From Bifidobacterium myosotis (lineage in GTDB: Bacteria > Actinomycetota > Actinomycetes > Actinomycetales > Bifidobacteriaceae): a DNA stretch of 64,000 nt. Positions within the stretch are counted from its first letter, which is position 1, and each line of letters opens with the position of its first letter. Of the stretch, positions 7,309 through 16,657 are shown in pieces. Made by a program: the position numbers and the translations under genes. The stretch is taken from the NCBI RefSeq assembly GCF_002259745.1, contig NZ_MWWW01000022.1, forward strand, positions 31,956-95,955. The letters run 5' to 3'. The notes beneath the pieces are model-generated. The model was not told where the DNA came from, searched no databases, and was given only the letters and a program-made list of their open reading frames with translations.

Positions 7309-8355
7309 CTAGGCACGGTTCAGCAATGGTTCAACCTCACTGCGGGCGGGGCAGGTGGCGGGCCCGCGACGGGTCACCGAAATCGCGGCGGCCACATTGG
7401 CCGCGCGCACCGCATCCTCAAGCGAGGCGCCACGGATGAGTTCGGCGCTCACCACGCCGACGTGACAGTCGCCGGCGCCGTTGGTATCCACGGCATGCAC
7501 ATGGTGGGAGAGAATAAGCACCGAACGCTCCCCCGGCGCGGCGCTAAGCCATGCGCCCGAGGCCCCCGCGCGCAGGATCACCGGCGCGTCCAGTCGTCCG
7601 CTCAACGCCGCACAGGTGCCGGCGGCATCCTCCAATACCGCGCCAGACAATCCCAGACGCCGCGCCAAAGCCAGCGATTCCTCATAATTGCACGACCAGA
7701 TCGGCCGATGGGCGACGATGGCGTCCAGCAGGCGGTCTTCGGCGCCGGCTGCCACCGAAGACGGGTCGAACACGGTGGTGAACCGGTGCGTCCGGTATCG
7801 TTCGAGGAAGGCGAGCAATCCGCGTGAGGTGGGGTGGGCGAACGTGTATCCGTTGATATGCACGATGTCGGTGTCGGACGGATTCAACGCATCGAAGCAG
7901 TGCTCGTCACCCTGTGTCTCGGCTCCACGCACGGTGACGAACGTGCGCTCGGCGCGTGCGTCGGTCATGGCAATGCAGATGCCGGAGTCGCGTGACGAAT
8001 CGGTCAGACCGATGTGGTCGATGCCGTCGTCGGCCAGCGCTGCGCGGATTTGCGCCGCCCACGGACCGGTGCCGATGATGCCGCCATGCGCGGCGGGAAC
8101 ACCCATCTGCCTCACAGCATGCAGGATATTGAAGCTGGAGCCCACCCGCGCGACGGCCTCGTCGGCGAAGGCGTCGCCGCCCGGTTCAGGTACGCGGTCG
8201 ATGCGCATGGTGAGGTCCACCAGCATCTGGCCCATGCTGATGACCCGTCCTGTTGCCGGCCGTGGCTCGGCCGATTGCGCTGCCGTCGGTTGAGCCGACG
8301 TGAACCGGTCCTCCGCATTCATACGATTCGTGTTGTTCATGCTCATATGGCTCAC
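7309..8355 (-). CDS. PfkB-family carbohydrate or nucleoside kinase
   Basis: About 348 residues with the ribokinase fold. The N-terminal glycine/asparagine substrate-binding segment is GSSFNILHAVRQMG. The C-terminal PfkB signature DTNGAGD carries the catalytic Asp. The first 35 residues are low complexity. The GTG at 8355 overlaps the TGA of the upstream ADP-ribosylglycohydrolase (GTGA) and has GGAAGGA at good distance; ATG at 8346 is the alternative. The two genes are therefore translationally coupled. The pairing of an ADP-ribosylglycohydrolase with a sugar kinase suggests salvage of a ribosylated compound: the glycohydrolase would release a ribose moiety and the kinase would phosphorylate it. 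The exact substrate is unknown. Confidence 0.85.
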   Translation of the reverse strand: MSHMSMNNTNRMNAEDRFTSAQPTAAQSAEPRPATGRVISMGQMLVDLTMRIDRVPEPGGDAFADEAVARVGSSFNILHAVRQMGVPAAHGGIIGTGPWAAQIRAALADDGIDHIGLTDSSRDSGICIAMTDARAERTFVTVRGAETQGDEHCFDALNPSDTDIVHINGYTFAHPTSRGLLAFLERYRTHRFTTVFDPSSVAAGAEDRLLDAIVAHRPIWSCNYEESLALARRLGLSGAVLEDAAGTCAALSGRLDAPVILRAGASGAWLSAAPGERSVLILSHHVHAVDTNGAGDCHVGVVSAELIRGASLEDAVRAANVAAAISVTRRGPATCPARSEVEPLLNRA

Positions 8356-9488
8356 GCGTCGTTCCTTCCGGACAGGGCCAGCAGCCGGTCGGCGGTGGTG
8401 GCCAAATCGAGGTCGTTGACGTCCTGCACGGTGGTGGCGAGCGATTCCGGGAAGGCGGACGCACCGTGTGCCGCACCGAGGATCGCGCCGGTCATGGCGG
8501 CGATGGTGTCGGTGTCGCCCCCGATGTTGGCGGCCACACATAGCGCGTCGTAGGGCCGCTGCGCGTATCGGGTGGCGATGGCGAACGCGGCGGGCACGGA
8601 CTCGTTGGCCTCCACGCTGGTGCCGATGAGCGCACGCAGCTGGTCGCCGAACATGTCGTGGTCGTACAGGTCGACCGCATCGTCACCGGTATGATTGCGC
8701 GCCCAGTTGATGGCCCACCGCGTGCGGGCGATCACCGAGGCCTTGGGAGACCAGTGGCCGAGCGCATGGCCTTCGAAACGGCTCATGGCAAGGTATCCGG
8801 CCACGTAGTTGCAGGCCATGAGCATGGCTTCCTCCGGGTCTGCGCCATCGATGCCGTAGCTCACCGCGGCGGCCACCAGCATCGTGGATTCGATGCCTTG
8901 CTCGGTGTTGTGCGTCACGATGGAGGATCGGCGAGCGGTCTCGGCCAGATGCGGCCCGGGCCGGTTGGCGATGCCGATGGGGCATGCGCGCATCGCGCCG
9001 CCATTGGTGGTGCCGAGTATGCCGGTCTGCTCCACGTCCATACCGGCCTGGAAGCGCTCGAGGGCCCGTTTGGTGGAGGGACCGAGCAGGTCGAGCGACC
9101 CGCGTGCCTTCATGTCCTCCTCCCAATTGAGCAGGGCGTAGGCGTACTGGCGGATGTCGAGATCGCCGTCGCCATCCATGAGCTGGCCGGCGAGCAGCAG
9201 CGCCTGTTCGGTGTCGTCAGTGACGGAACCGGCCTTCATGTTCGGGGCGATGGGCTGGTTGGGCGAGGCGTCCACGAACGAGCGAATCGGCGTCGACCCG
9301 TATTCAAGGCTGATCCGCTCGTGGGACATGCTTTGCGTGGGCATGCCGAGCGCGTCGCCGATGGCCAAGCCCAGCAGCGCACCCAGCGCATGGTCGTATG
9401 TGTCGTTGCTCGTGCTGACGCCGACGGAATCATGGGAAGCATTGCGTGCGAGATCGCGGCCGGAGCCGTGCGAAGTACCGTTCACCAT
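8352..9488 (-). CDS. ADP-ribosylglycohydrolase family protein
   Basis: About 378 residues of the DraG/ADP-ribosylhydrolase fold. The metal-binding motifs are visible: GSVTDDTEQALLLA near residue 90 and GGDTDTIAAMTGAILGA near the C-terminus, together with HNTEQG in the middle. Family members remove ADP-ribose from proteins or hydrolyse related ribosides using two Mg ions. The frame is open further upstream, but ATG at 9488 follows TAGGAG closely; a GTG one codon later is possible. It overlaps the PfkB kinase by 4 nt, which implies a common pathway. Confidence 0.85.
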   Translation of the reverse strand: MVNGTSHGSGRDLARNASHDSVGVSTSNDTYDHALGALLGLAIGDALGMPTQSMSHERISLEYGSTPIRSFVDASPNQPIAPNMKAGSVTDDTEQALLLAGQLMDGDGDLDIRQYAYALLNWEEDMKARGSLDLLGPSTKRALERFQAGMDVEQTGILGTTNGGAMRACPIGIANRPGPHLAETARRSSIVTHNTEQGIESTMLVAAAVSYGIDGADPEEAMLMACNYVAGYLAMSRFEGHALGHWSPKASVIARTRWAINWARNHTGDDAVDLYDHDMFGDQLRALIGTSVEANESVPAAFAIATRYAQRPYDALCVAANIGGDTDTIAAMTGAILGAAHGASAFPESLATTVQDVNDLDLATTADRLLALSGRNDA

Positions 9489-9629
9489 GACTCCTACTGT
9501 AGCCCCACCGGTCCCATGAACCCCGACTCGCCCATCGAACCATCGAACCATCGGGTCATCAGACCGCCGACCGCCGCGGCGCTAGTGCTCCGCATCGGAA
9601 ATCGTTGAATAGATTTTTGGCGCAGGACA

Positions 9630-10490
9630 CTAACCGAGCCGTGCCTCGATCCACTGGGCCACGCCATCCTCGTTGTTGGACGGGCACACCTCGTCGGCGA
9701 TGGCCAACACCTGGGGATTGGCGTTGGCTACGGCCACTCCCCTGCCCGACGCGCGCATCATGGCAATGTCGATGAGGTCATCACCAAACGCGACCGTACG
9801 GACGAGCGGAACGCCCATGCGCTCGCACAGGACCCGCATGGCGTACTCCTTGTTGGCCTTCGGGTTCATCAGCATCCACATCACGCCTTCGCTGATGGAG
9901 ACCTCGAAATCGTCGGGGATGAGTGGACGCAGGGCATCCCATTGGTCCGGAGCGGGGAAGATGGTGATCTTGTCGGCCACGCCGTCGGGCACGTCATGGA
10001 AATCGGTGTACCGGAAGGTCTGGGTCTTCCAGTACACGCTGACGTCGAAGTTGGTGTAGCGCACATCGTCCATCACGATGCCGAGCTTCAGATCCGGCAT
10101 CCGTTCGAGCAGGTCGAGACAGACCTCACAGGCTCGGGACGCCGGGAAACCGATTTTGACCAGATGACCGTCCTCAGGCAGTTCGCCGGAGGTGAGCATG
10201 TCGAAGTCGGAGGCCGCCGGGTCGAAGTCGATGAGCGCGCCGTTGAGATAGATCACCGCGTCGACGGGCAGCAGTTCAGCGAACCTGAGACCGGTGCTCA
10301 CCGGCCGTGCCGTGGCGATGGCGAACCGGCAGCCGGCCTCATGCGCCCGGTTGATGGCATCGATGCTGCGCTGGGTGATGTCACGGTCCTCGAACACCTC
10401 GGCGTCATGCAACACCGTGCCGTCGAGGTCGGCGACGATGAGGTCGGGAAGCGCCGATTGGCCTGCGGGCGGGTTCACGGTTCGGGTCAC
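9630..10490 (-). CDS. Cof-type HAD-IIB sugar/nucleotide phosphatase
   Basis: A 286-residue cytoplasmic HAD phosphatase. Motif I is DLDGTVLHD, motif III is the Lys in NPKANKEYA, and motif IV is FGDDLIDIAMM. A large C2 cap between motifs I and III marks subfamily IIB. The GTG start at 10490 overlaps the ldh stop codon (GTGA), so it is coupled to ldh. It probably dephosphorylates sugar phosphates or flavin/PLP-type cofactors, but specificity cannot be read from sequence. The stretch between it and the ADP-ribosylglycohydrolase (9489-9629) holds only a CCATCGAA triplet repeat at about 9533-9556. Confidence 0.88.
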   Translation of the reverse strand: MTRTVNPPAGQSALPDLIVADLDGTVLHDAEVFEDRDITQRSIDAINRAHEAGCRFAIATARPVSTGLRFAELLPVDAVIYLNGALIDFDPAASDFDMLTSGELPEDGHLVKIGFPASRACEVCLDLLERMPDLKLGIVMDDVRYTNFDVSVYWKTQTFRYTDFHDVPDGVADKITIFPAPDQWDALRPLIPDDFEVSISEGVMWMLMNPKANKEYAMRVLCERMGVPLVRTVAFGDDLIDIAMMRASGRGVAVANANPQVLAIADEVCPSNNEDGVAQWIEARLG

Positions 10491-11437
10491 AGCAGTCCTT
10501 TGCAGTAGGAGCGAACGATTTCGGCCGAATGATGGAACTTCGCCAGTTCCTCATCACTGAGATCGAGTTCGACGATCTCGTTGGCGCCGTTGGCGCGCAG
10601 CTCGGTGGGCACGCCGAGGAACACATCGTGTTCGCTGTATTCGCCGTCCAACAGCGTGGAGACGGGCACGATGCGGCGCTCGTCCCACAGGATGGTCTGC
10701 ACGATGCCGGCCACGGTGGAGGCAATGCCGAAGTTGGTGCCGTGCTTGGCCGCAACGATGTCATCGCCGCGCTGGCGGGTCTTGCGTTCGATCTCCTCGG
10801 TGGAGACGGAGGAGAAACGGTCCTGATTGTCCGCAAGGAACCGGGCGAACGGCTTGCCGCCGAGGGAGACGGTGGACCACGCCGCGAACTGGGAGTCGCC
10901 GTGCTCGCCCATCACGAAACCGCCCACGTTGCGCGGGTCGAGTCCGGTCTCCTCGCCGATGATGGTCTTGAGGCGCGAGGTGTCGAGCGCCGTGCCGGTG
11001 CCGAGCACCTGCGTGCGGGGCAGGCCGGAACGCTTCCATGCGTACCACGCCATCACATCCACCGGGTTGGAGACCATGAGAATCACGCCGTCGAAACCGG
11101 AAGCCATGACCTTGTCCACGACCTCGCCCACGAGGCCGACCGTGAAGCCGAGTTCGGCGAGTCTGTTGGAGCCGACCGGGGGCTTGCGGCCCACGGTGAT
11201 GACCACGATATCCGCGTCCTTGCAATCGTCGTAGTCTCCAGTGCGCACCTTGACGTGACGGTCCTGGAATTCGCTGCCGTCGTCCAGATCACGAGCCTCG
11301 CCAAGCGCCTTGGCGGCGAAGTGGTCGATGAGCACGAGCTCGTTGCACAAGCCGTGCGTGACGATGCCGAATGCGGCGGTGGCTCCGACCTGGCCCGTGC
11401 CGACGATGACGACGCGATTGCGGTTCATGGTGACCAT
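10487..11437 (-). CDS. ldh: L-lactate dehydrogenase
   Basis: A 316-residue NAD-dependent enzyme that reduces pyruvate to L-lactate, the main NAD-regenerating step of the bifid shunt. The Rossmann motif VVIVGTGQVGATAA, NPVDVM, DTSRLK and the catalytic-histidine motif GEHGDSQF are all present, and the length is usual. ATG at 11437 follows AAGGAG; the open frame upstream of it is not used. The downstream HAD phosphatase overlaps the stop by 4 nt. It lies on the same strand as secG, tpiA and pgk, but a terminator-like hairpin separates it from secG. Confidence 0.97.
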   Translation of the reverse strand: MVTMNRNRVVIVGTGQVGATAAFGIVTHGLCNELVLIDHFAAKALGEARDLDDGSEFQDRHVKVRTGDYDDCKDADIVVITVGRKPPVGSNRLAELGFTVGLVGEVVDKVMASGFDGVILMVSNPVDVMAWYAWKRSGLPRTQVLGTGTALDTSRLKTIIGEETGLDPRNVGGFVMGEHGDSQFAAWSTVSLGGKPFARFLADNQDRFSSVSTEEIERKTRQRGDDIVAAKHGTNFGIASTVAGIVQTILWDERRIVPVSTLLDGEYSEHDVFLGVPTELRANGANEIVELDLSDEELAKFHHSAEIVRSYCKGLL

Positions 11438-11576
11438 GTGGTGCTCCTTGTCTCTATCTCGTACCGTACCTGTAATCCGTGCCTGCGTGTATCTGGCCTG
11501 CGTTGCATGAGCCCCTCGTTCCGCCACCGAGCCTGATTGGTCCGGTGCGGTCGGCGATGGCGGCTGCAAACGAATG

Positions 11577-11612
11577 CGACCCATGACCCCGCAGACGGGT
11601 CATGGGTCGCAT
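11577..11612 (-). terminator. Terminator-like hairpin after secG
   Basis: GCGACCCATGACCC pairs with GGGTCATGGGTCGC around a loop of about 7 nt, 25-60 bp after the secG stop on the minus strand. The T-run is weak (ATTCGTTT on the minus strand). Confidence 0.6.
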
Positions 11613-11634
11613 ATCAGGCCAGCCGAAAGTACAA

Positions 11635-11883
11635 TCAGCCGAGGTTGAACTTGGTCATCATGTCAAGGCCGATGATCAGCGCGACCCACAGCAGGGCGAT
11701 GATTACGGTCCAGCGGTTCAGGTTCTTCTCGGCCACACCGGACGTACCGGCGTTCTGGGTCAGACCGCCACCGAACATGTCGGACAGACCGCCGCCCTTG
11801 CCCTTGTGCATAAGGATAAGCAGCGTCAACAGGGCGCTGAGCAGTACGACGACGACTTCAAGCGTGATCTTAAGAGCGGTCAC
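11635..11883 (-). CDS. secG: Preprotein translocase subunit SecG
   Basis: An 82-residue inner-membrane protein with two hydrophobic helices (VVVVLLSALLTLLILMH and WTVIIALLWVALIIGL) separated by a Gly-rich loop with GKGGGLSDMFGGG, the SecG signature. GTG at 11883 has GGAGG six bases upstream; the longer open frame is not used. It is a non-essential partner of SecYE in protein export. Location after tpiA, on the same strand, is the usual actinobacterial gene order pgk-tpiA-secG. Confidence 0.95.
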   Translation of the reverse strand: MTALKITLEVVVVLLSALLTLLILMHKGKGGGLSDMFGGGLTQNAGTSGVAEKNLNRWTVIIALLWVALIIGLDMMTKFNLG

Positions 11884-11947
11884 AGGTAACCTCCGATGTG
11901 TAACAAACTGTGGACTAGCATAGCGCATGTGGCGGAAAAACGCCGCA

Positions 11948-12751
11948 TCAGCGCCCGGATTTCGTCGATTTCAATACGATTCGCGCGATTTTGGACAGTT
12001 CGTCGGCGTTCAGGGCCGCGCCGCCGATCAGGAATCCGTCCACATCCGGTTGCTGGATGAGTTCCTCGGCGTTCTTCGAGGTGACCGATCCGCCGTAGAG
12101 GATGCGCACGGATTCGGAGACCTTCTCGCCGAACGTGGCTTTGAGATCCTCGCGGATGGCCTGGGAGGCGTCCTGGGCGGATTGCGGGGTGGCGACCATG
12201 CCGGTGCCGATGGCCCAGACCGGCTCGTAGGCGACGATGAGCCGGGCGGCCTCCTCGTCGCTGAGGTCGCGGGTGACGTCACGCACCTGGCCCACGGCGA
12301 AGTCGAGTTCGATGCCCTGACGACGTTCTTCGAAGCTTTCGCCGACGCACAGAATCGGCTGCATGCCGGCCGCGAGCACGGCGCGGACCTGATCGACGAT
12401 GTTGGCGTCGTCCTCGGGATGGTATTTACGGCGTTCCGAATGTCCCACAATGACGTACGAGCAGCCGAGGTGGGCGATCATGTCCGCCGAGACGTCGCCC
12501 GTGAAAGCGCCCTGCGTGGTCACGGACACGGATTGGGCACCGTAGCTGATGCGCAGATGGTCCGCTTCGATCAGCACCTGAACGCTGCGCAGGGAGGTGA
12601 AGGAGGGGAACAGGGCGATCTCGCACCGTTTGAAGTCGAAATGCGCATCACGCAGCAGCCATGCCAGCTTCTGCACGAAATAGGTGGCTTCGAGATGGTC
12701 GAAGTTCATCTTCCAGTTGCCCGCCACCAATGGAATGCGCTTGAACGCCAT
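11948..12751 (-). CDS. tpiA: Triosephosphate isomerase
   Basis: A 267-residue TIM-barrel enzyme interconverting dihydroxyacetone phosphate and glyceraldehyde 3-phosphate. Catalytic residues are seen: Lys in GNWKMN, His in VGHSERRKY and Glu in AYEPVWAIGTG. The phosphate-binding YGGSVT is near the C-terminus. ATG at 12751 follows GGAAGGG. It lies between pgk and secG on the minus strand; a terminator after pgk suggests partly separate transcription. Confidence 0.97.
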   Translation of the reverse strand: MAFKRIPLVAGNWKMNFDHLEATYFVQKLAWLLRDAHFDFKRCEIALFPSFTSLRSVQVLIEADHLRISYGAQSVSVTTQGAFTGDVSADMIAHLGCSYVIVGHSERRKYHPEDDANIVDQVRAVLAAGMQPILCVGESFEERRQGIELDFAVGQVRDVTRDLSDEEAARLIVAYEPVWAIGTGMVATPQSAQDASQAIREDLKATFGEKVSESVRILYGGSVTSKNAEELIQQPDVDGFLIGGAALNADELSKIARIVLKSTKSGR

Positions 12752-12810
12752 AATTTCCCTTCCTTGCGTTGTAGAGTGTGGGTCTCCCTCGTGTAGAGGA
12801 GGACCCACGA

Positions 12811-12867
12811 AACGAAAAGGCGGCTATCGCCGCCCTTTCGCCTACAAACAGTCCACCGGGCTGTTTG
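12811..12867 (-). terminator. Intrinsic terminator of pgk, preceded by a second hairpin
   Basis: Read on the minus strand, GGCGGC-GATA-GCCGCC (12834-12819) is followed by TTTTCGTTTCG, a good intrinsic terminator just after pgk. Before it lies CAAACAG/CTGTTTG (12845-12867). A similar CAAACAG...CTGTTTG hairpin is found in the large repeat at 28.1 kb. Confidence 0.8.
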
Positions 12868-12880
12868 TTTTACGACTCAA

Positions 12881-14086
12881 CTACTCGAGCACCTTCAGAC
12901 CCGGGAGCTCCTTGCCCTCGAGGAACTCGAGGGAGGCGCCGCCACCGGTGGAGATGTGGGAGAAGCCGTCCTCCGGGAAGCCGAGGTTGCGCACGGCGGA
13001 GGCGGAGTCACCGCCACCGACGATGGTGAACGCACCGGCCGCGGTCGCGTCGACGAGGCCCTGGGCCACGGCCTTGGTGCCGGCGGCGAACTCGGGGATC
13101 TCGAACACGCCCATCGGGCCGTTCCACACCACGGTCTTGGAGTCCACGATCTTGTCGTGGAACAGCTTCTGGGAGTCCGGACCGATGTCCAGACCCATCT
13201 TGTCGGCCGGGATGGCGTCCGCGGCAACGACTTCGGGGGCGACCGGGGTATCGCCGGCCGGGAAGCCGGGGTTAACGACGATGTCGGTCGGCAGCACGAG
13301 CTCGACGCCGTTCTTCTCGGCGGTCTCGATGTAGCCCTTGACCTTGTCGAGCTGGTCCTCCTCGAGCAGGGAGGTGCCGACCTCGTAGCCCTTGGCCTTG
13401 AGGAAGGTGAAGACCATGCCGCCGCCGATGACGAGACGGTTGGCCTTGTCGAGCAGGTTCTCGATCACGCCGAGCTTGTCGGAGACCTTGGAACCGCCGA
13501 GCACCACGGTGAACGGGCGCTCCGGGTTCTCGGTGGCCTTGGACAGGGCCTTGACTTCCTTCTCGACCAGCAGGCCGGCGGCGGCCGGCAGATCGGCGGC
13601 GACGTCGTAGTCGGAGCCCTGGGCGCGGTGGACCACGCCGAAGCCGTCGGAGACGAAGACCTCGCCGAGGGCGGCGAGCTTCTTGGCGTACGGGGCGCGC
13701 ACCTCGGGGTCCTTGCTGGTCTCCTCCGGGTTGAAGCGCACGTTCTCGAGCAGGACGACGTCGCCGTCGTTCATCGCGGCGACCTTGGCCTGAGCGTCCT
13801 CGCCGTAGGTGTCCTTGGCCAACTTGACGTCGGCGCCGAGCAGCTCGCCCAGACGCTTGGCGACCGGGGCCAGCGACAGCTCGGGGACAACCTTGCCCTT
13901 CGGGCGGCCGAGGTGGGCCATCAGGATGACCTTGGCACCCTCGTCGCGCAGGGCCGTGATGGTCGGCAGCGCAGCCTTGATACGACCGTCATCGGTAATC
14001 GTGGTGCCGTCCAGCGGGACGTTGAAATCGGCGCGCATCAGAACGCGCTTGCCCTTGAGATCTCCAAGATCCTTGAGTGTCTTCAT
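12881..14086 (-). CDS. pgk: Phosphoglycerate kinase
   Basis: A 401-residue two-domain cytoplasmic kinase making ATP from 1,3-bisphosphoglycerate. Visible motifs are [10 protein letters not shown] at the N-terminus, [19 protein letters not shown], and the nucleotide-binding [13 protein letters not shown] near the C-terminus. The ATG at 14086 has GGAAAGGA upstream; the frame is open far upstream, but that part is intergenic. Codon use is highly biased, as in tal. The next genes are tpiA and secG; gap is not adjacent. Confidence 0.97.
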   Translation of the reverse strand: MKTLKDLGDLKGKRVLMRADFNVPLDGTTITDDGRIKAALPTITALRDEGAKVILMAHLGRPKGKVVPELSLAPVAKRLGELLGADVKLAKDTYGEDAQAKVAAMNDGDVVLLENVRFNPEETSKDPEVRAPYAKKLAALGEVFVSDGFGVVHRAQGSDYDVAADLPAAAGLLVEKEVKALSKATENPERPFTVVLGGSKVSDKLGVIENLLDKANRLVIGGGMVFTFLKAKGYEVGTSLLEEDQLDKVKGYIETAEKNGVELVLPTDIVVNPGFPAGDTPVAPEVVAADAIPADKMGLDIGPDSQKLFHDKIVDSKTVVWNGPMGVFEIPEFAAGTKAVAQGLVDATAAGAFTIVGGGDSASAVRNLGFPEDGFSHISTGGGASLEFLEGKELPGLKVLE

Positions 14087-14455
14087 AATATCCTTTCCTT
14101 GACGAATCAAGTCAAAGTAAGTGGCCAGTTTTGCCACTTCGCATATTACAGGCACAAAGCGAAAAACACCGCATTCAATCCGGTAGATGAATGCGGTGTC
14201 GTGCATATTGTGGTCAATGCGGCCGGGCATGGCCGGCATACGTCGGATGCGGTAATCCCCTATCCCTCACATCGGCGCTGCCGAAGTGGGGATCCACAGT
14301 GCAATCGGGCTAGACAGGACCTGACCAAAGCTTGACAGTGCTTGCGGGGAGAGATCAGTTGCCTGCTTCTCGTATGCGACGCATGGCGGGCGACTGACCT
14401 ATGCAGTTACCCGCGTCCGGTACCCACCTGATTGAATCCACAAGCCTACTGAGGC
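14087..14455 (-). promoter_or_regulatory. Long pgk upstream region with a terminator and a palindrome
   Basis: This 369-bp gap has no convincing gene. On the minus strand it contains several pairing segments (GCGGG/CCCGC, GATCCCC/GGGGATT enclosing TCGGC/GCCGA). A strong 12-bp hairpin ACACCGCATTCA/TGAATGCGGTGT (14199-14166) is followed by TTTTTCGC, which has the form of an intrinsic terminator about 80 bp before pgk. Between that and pgk lie a possible -10 box TAATAT and the palindrome AAGTGGC-n7-GCCACTT (14119-14139). It may hold a small RNA or the end of the whiA transcript, followed by a separately regulated pgk promoter. Confidence 0.45.
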
Positions 14456-15406
14456 CTACTTGCCTTCGGCCGCACGGGCCTTCTCGGTCTTTTCGGCAAG
14501 CTGGAGCAGACGACGGATACGGCCGGCGATGGCATCCTTGGTGATCTGCGGCTCGGCGAGCTTGCCCAACTCCTCGAGGCTCTTGTCCACATGGTCGATG
14601 CGCAGTTGTCCGGCCTGACGCAGGTTGTCGGGGATGCTGTCGCCCAGCACCTCGAAGGCATGCTGCACCTTTTCGCTCGCCTCGGCCGCGGCCTTCGCGG
14701 AGCGGCGCATGTTGGCATCATCGAAGTTGGCCAGACGGTTGGCCTTGCCGCGAGCCTCGCCGTCAGAGCGCTTGCCGGTCCATTCGCGCGCGGAACGCGA
14801 AGCGCCCATGAGCTTGAGCATGCGTTCGATGGCATCCGGGTCCTTAAGCGTCACGCGCTCGGAGCTGCGCAGCGTACGGTGCTTGGCCTGAATGCCGAGA
14901 CGACGGGCCACGCCGCATAGGGCCATGGCGGCCTCTTCGGTGGGGCAGGCGATCTCCAGGAAGCTGGCCTTGCCCGGATCGGACAGGAAGCCGCGCGCCA
15001 TGAACGCGCCGCGCCATGCGGCCTTGATTTGAGCGATGGAACCATTGACAACTTCGGCCGGCAATCCGCGGACCTGCTGTTTGCGACGATCCACCAAACC
15101 CGTCTGTAGGGCCAAAGCCACTACGTTGCGCGTGACGAGCACCACATAGGTCTCGACCGGACCGTTCGGCGTCTGCCTAGTGAGATGATTAATCTCGGCT
15201 TCATGGCCGAACACGTCCCTCAACGTGTTGCGCAGCCATTCGGCGGCATCGAGCGAAGTGAACACCGCCTGAATCACATAGGCGTTCTGCACGGGGCGCA
15301 GACCGCCTCCGAAACGGATCATGGCAGCGGCTTGGGCCTTGATAGCGGCTGGGGAGTCACCCTCAAAGGCTGCCAATTCGCTTTTAACATCATCCAGAAG
15401 AGCCAA
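14456..15406 (-). CDS. whiA: Sporulation-type regulator WhiA
   Basis: A 316-residue DNA-binding protein. The N-terminal two-thirds has the degenerate LAGLIDADG homing-endonuclease fold ([21 protein letters not shown]), and the C-terminal part is a helix-turn-helix ([12 protein letters not shown], then [25 protein letters not shown]). In actinobacteria WhiA controls cell division and chromosome-related genes. The start is TTG at 15406 with GGAGG seven bases upstream. The neighbours rapZ, aroE and uvrC give the usual Gram-positive whiA locus, although yvcK, which normally lies between rapZ and whiA, is missing here. Confidence 0.95.
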   Translation of the reverse strand: MALLDDVKSELAAFEGDSPAAIKAQAAAMIRFGGGLRPVQNAYVIQAVFTSLDAAEWLRNTLRDVFGHEAEINHLTRQTPNGPVETYVVLVTRNVVALALQTGLVDRRKQQVRGLPAEVVNGSIAQIKAAWRGAFMARGFLSDPGKASFLEIACPTEEAAMALCGVARRLGIQAKHRTLRSSERVTLKDPDAIERMLKLMGASRSAREWTGKRSDGEARGKANRLANFDDANMRRSAKAAAEASEKVQHAFEVLGDSIPDNLRQAGQLRIDHVDKSLEELGKLAEPQITKDAIAGRIRRLLQLAEKTEKARAAEGK

Positions 15407-15583
15407 GATCCAACCTCCTACAGTCCCGTTCTCCGCAATGCTTCAGGCGTTTTCGAGTCGTCATCACTATGCTCGCACATGTGACGCGCCGGCAGCCATC
15501 GGCTTTCTGTGATACCTAATCTCGTGGACAAGCAAACCCGTTCGATGGCCATTTCGGGCTACTTCTTCTCGCAGTGTGGTCAT

Positions 15584-16657
15584 TCAGGACGACCGACTTT
15601 TGTGCTGTTCACGCGCGGAAACGGTCACATTGAGGCCGTGCGCGCGAAGGCGACGGGCGAGCTCCTCGCTCATCGCCACGGAGCGGTGCTGCCCTCCGGT
15701 GCATCCCACGGCGATGGTCAGGTAGTGCTTGTCCTCCTGCGCATACCCCTCCAGCGCGATTTCGATGGCCCTCTCATAAGCATCGAGAAACTCCTTGGCG
15801 CCCTTGCTGGACAGTACGTAGTCGGCCACCGGCTTGTCCCGTCCTGTCAACTCTCGGAGCGAGGGCACCCAGAAGGGGTTGGGCAGAAAGCGCACATCCG
15901 CCACGAAGTCGGCATCGATGGGCATGCCGTACTTGAAACCGAAGCTGAAAATGTGCACCGCCACGGTCGTGGGCCCGGAACCCAGCATCGCCTCGTAGAG
16001 CCGCGTGGAAAGCTGATGAATGGAAAGCTTGCTGGTATCGATCACCCAGTCGGCGCGCTCCTTGAGGTTGCCGAGCAGCTGACGCTCCTCAAGGATGCCG
16101 TCGACGAGGCGGTTGCCATGCTGCAACGGGTGCGGGCGGCGGACGGACTCGTACCGTTTGATGAGCACCTCGTTGCTGGCGTCGAGGAAAAGGATGCGGG
16201 TCTTCACGCCGAGGTCATCGAGATGCCCCAGCACGGCGGACAGGTCGTCGAAGTAGCTGCGGGACCGCACATCGATGACGGCGGCAAGCTTGTGCACGCC
16301 ACCATCCTTGCCGGAGGTGGTCATCATGTCCACAAGCGGCACGAGCAGCTTGGGCGGCAGATTGTCCACCACATACCAGCCCATGTCCTCCACACAGTCG
16401 GCCGCGTGCGAACGGCCCGCGCCGGACATGCCCGTAATGAGGAGCACCTCGAACGAATCAAGGGGGTTCGGCCGGGTTCCTAACGACTGCGCATCGGATG
16501 TCGATCGTGCGTCGGATGGCAACGCACCGGCCGGCGACATGCCGTCCGGCCGCGTGTTGTCCGATTGCGTGCCACCACGGTCCTGCGTGGGATCCTGCAT
16601 GGGATTCGCCATGACGGACTCACGTTCGGAGCCGATGTTCGGGGTCGGCTGATTCAT
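15584..16657 (-). CDS. rapZ: RapZ/YvcJ-family nucleotide-binding protein
   Basis: A 357-residue P-loop protein with Walker A GMSGAGRS at about residue 75 and the conserved C-terminal domain (VGCTGGQHRSVAMSEELARRL). In Gram-negatives RapZ is an RNase E adaptor; in Gram-positives its role is less defined. The first 65 residues are a low-complexity extension (Asp/Ser/Gly/Pro rich) not needed by the family. ATG at 16657 has AGGAGG upstream and overlaps the aroE stop as TAATG, so it is coupled to aroE. Confidence 0.93.
   Translation of the reverse strand: MNQPTPNIGSERESVMANPMQDPTQDRGGTQSDNTRPDGMSPAGALPSDARSTSDAQSLGTRPNPLDSFEVLLITGMSGAGRSHAADCVEDMGWYVVDNLPPKLLVPLVDMMTTSGKDGGVHKLAAVIDVRSRSYFDDLSAVLGHLDDLGVKTRILFLDASNEVLIKRYESVRRPHPLQHGNRLVDGILEERQLLGNLKERADWVIDTSKLSIHQLSTRLYEAMLGSGPTTVAVHIFSFGFKYGMPIDADFVADVRFLPNPFWVPSLRELTGRDKPVADYVLSSKGAKEFLDAYERAIEIALEGYAQEDKHYLTIAVGCTGGQHRSVAMSEELARRLRAHGLNVTVSAREQHKSRSS

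Noticed and set aside
14200..14450. SRP RNA, tmRNA or RNase P RNA in the whiA-pgk gap
   Set aside because: GGTCAGGTCC is present by chance, but the GGAAG/AGCAGCC core of SRP RNA and the hallmarks of the others are missing.
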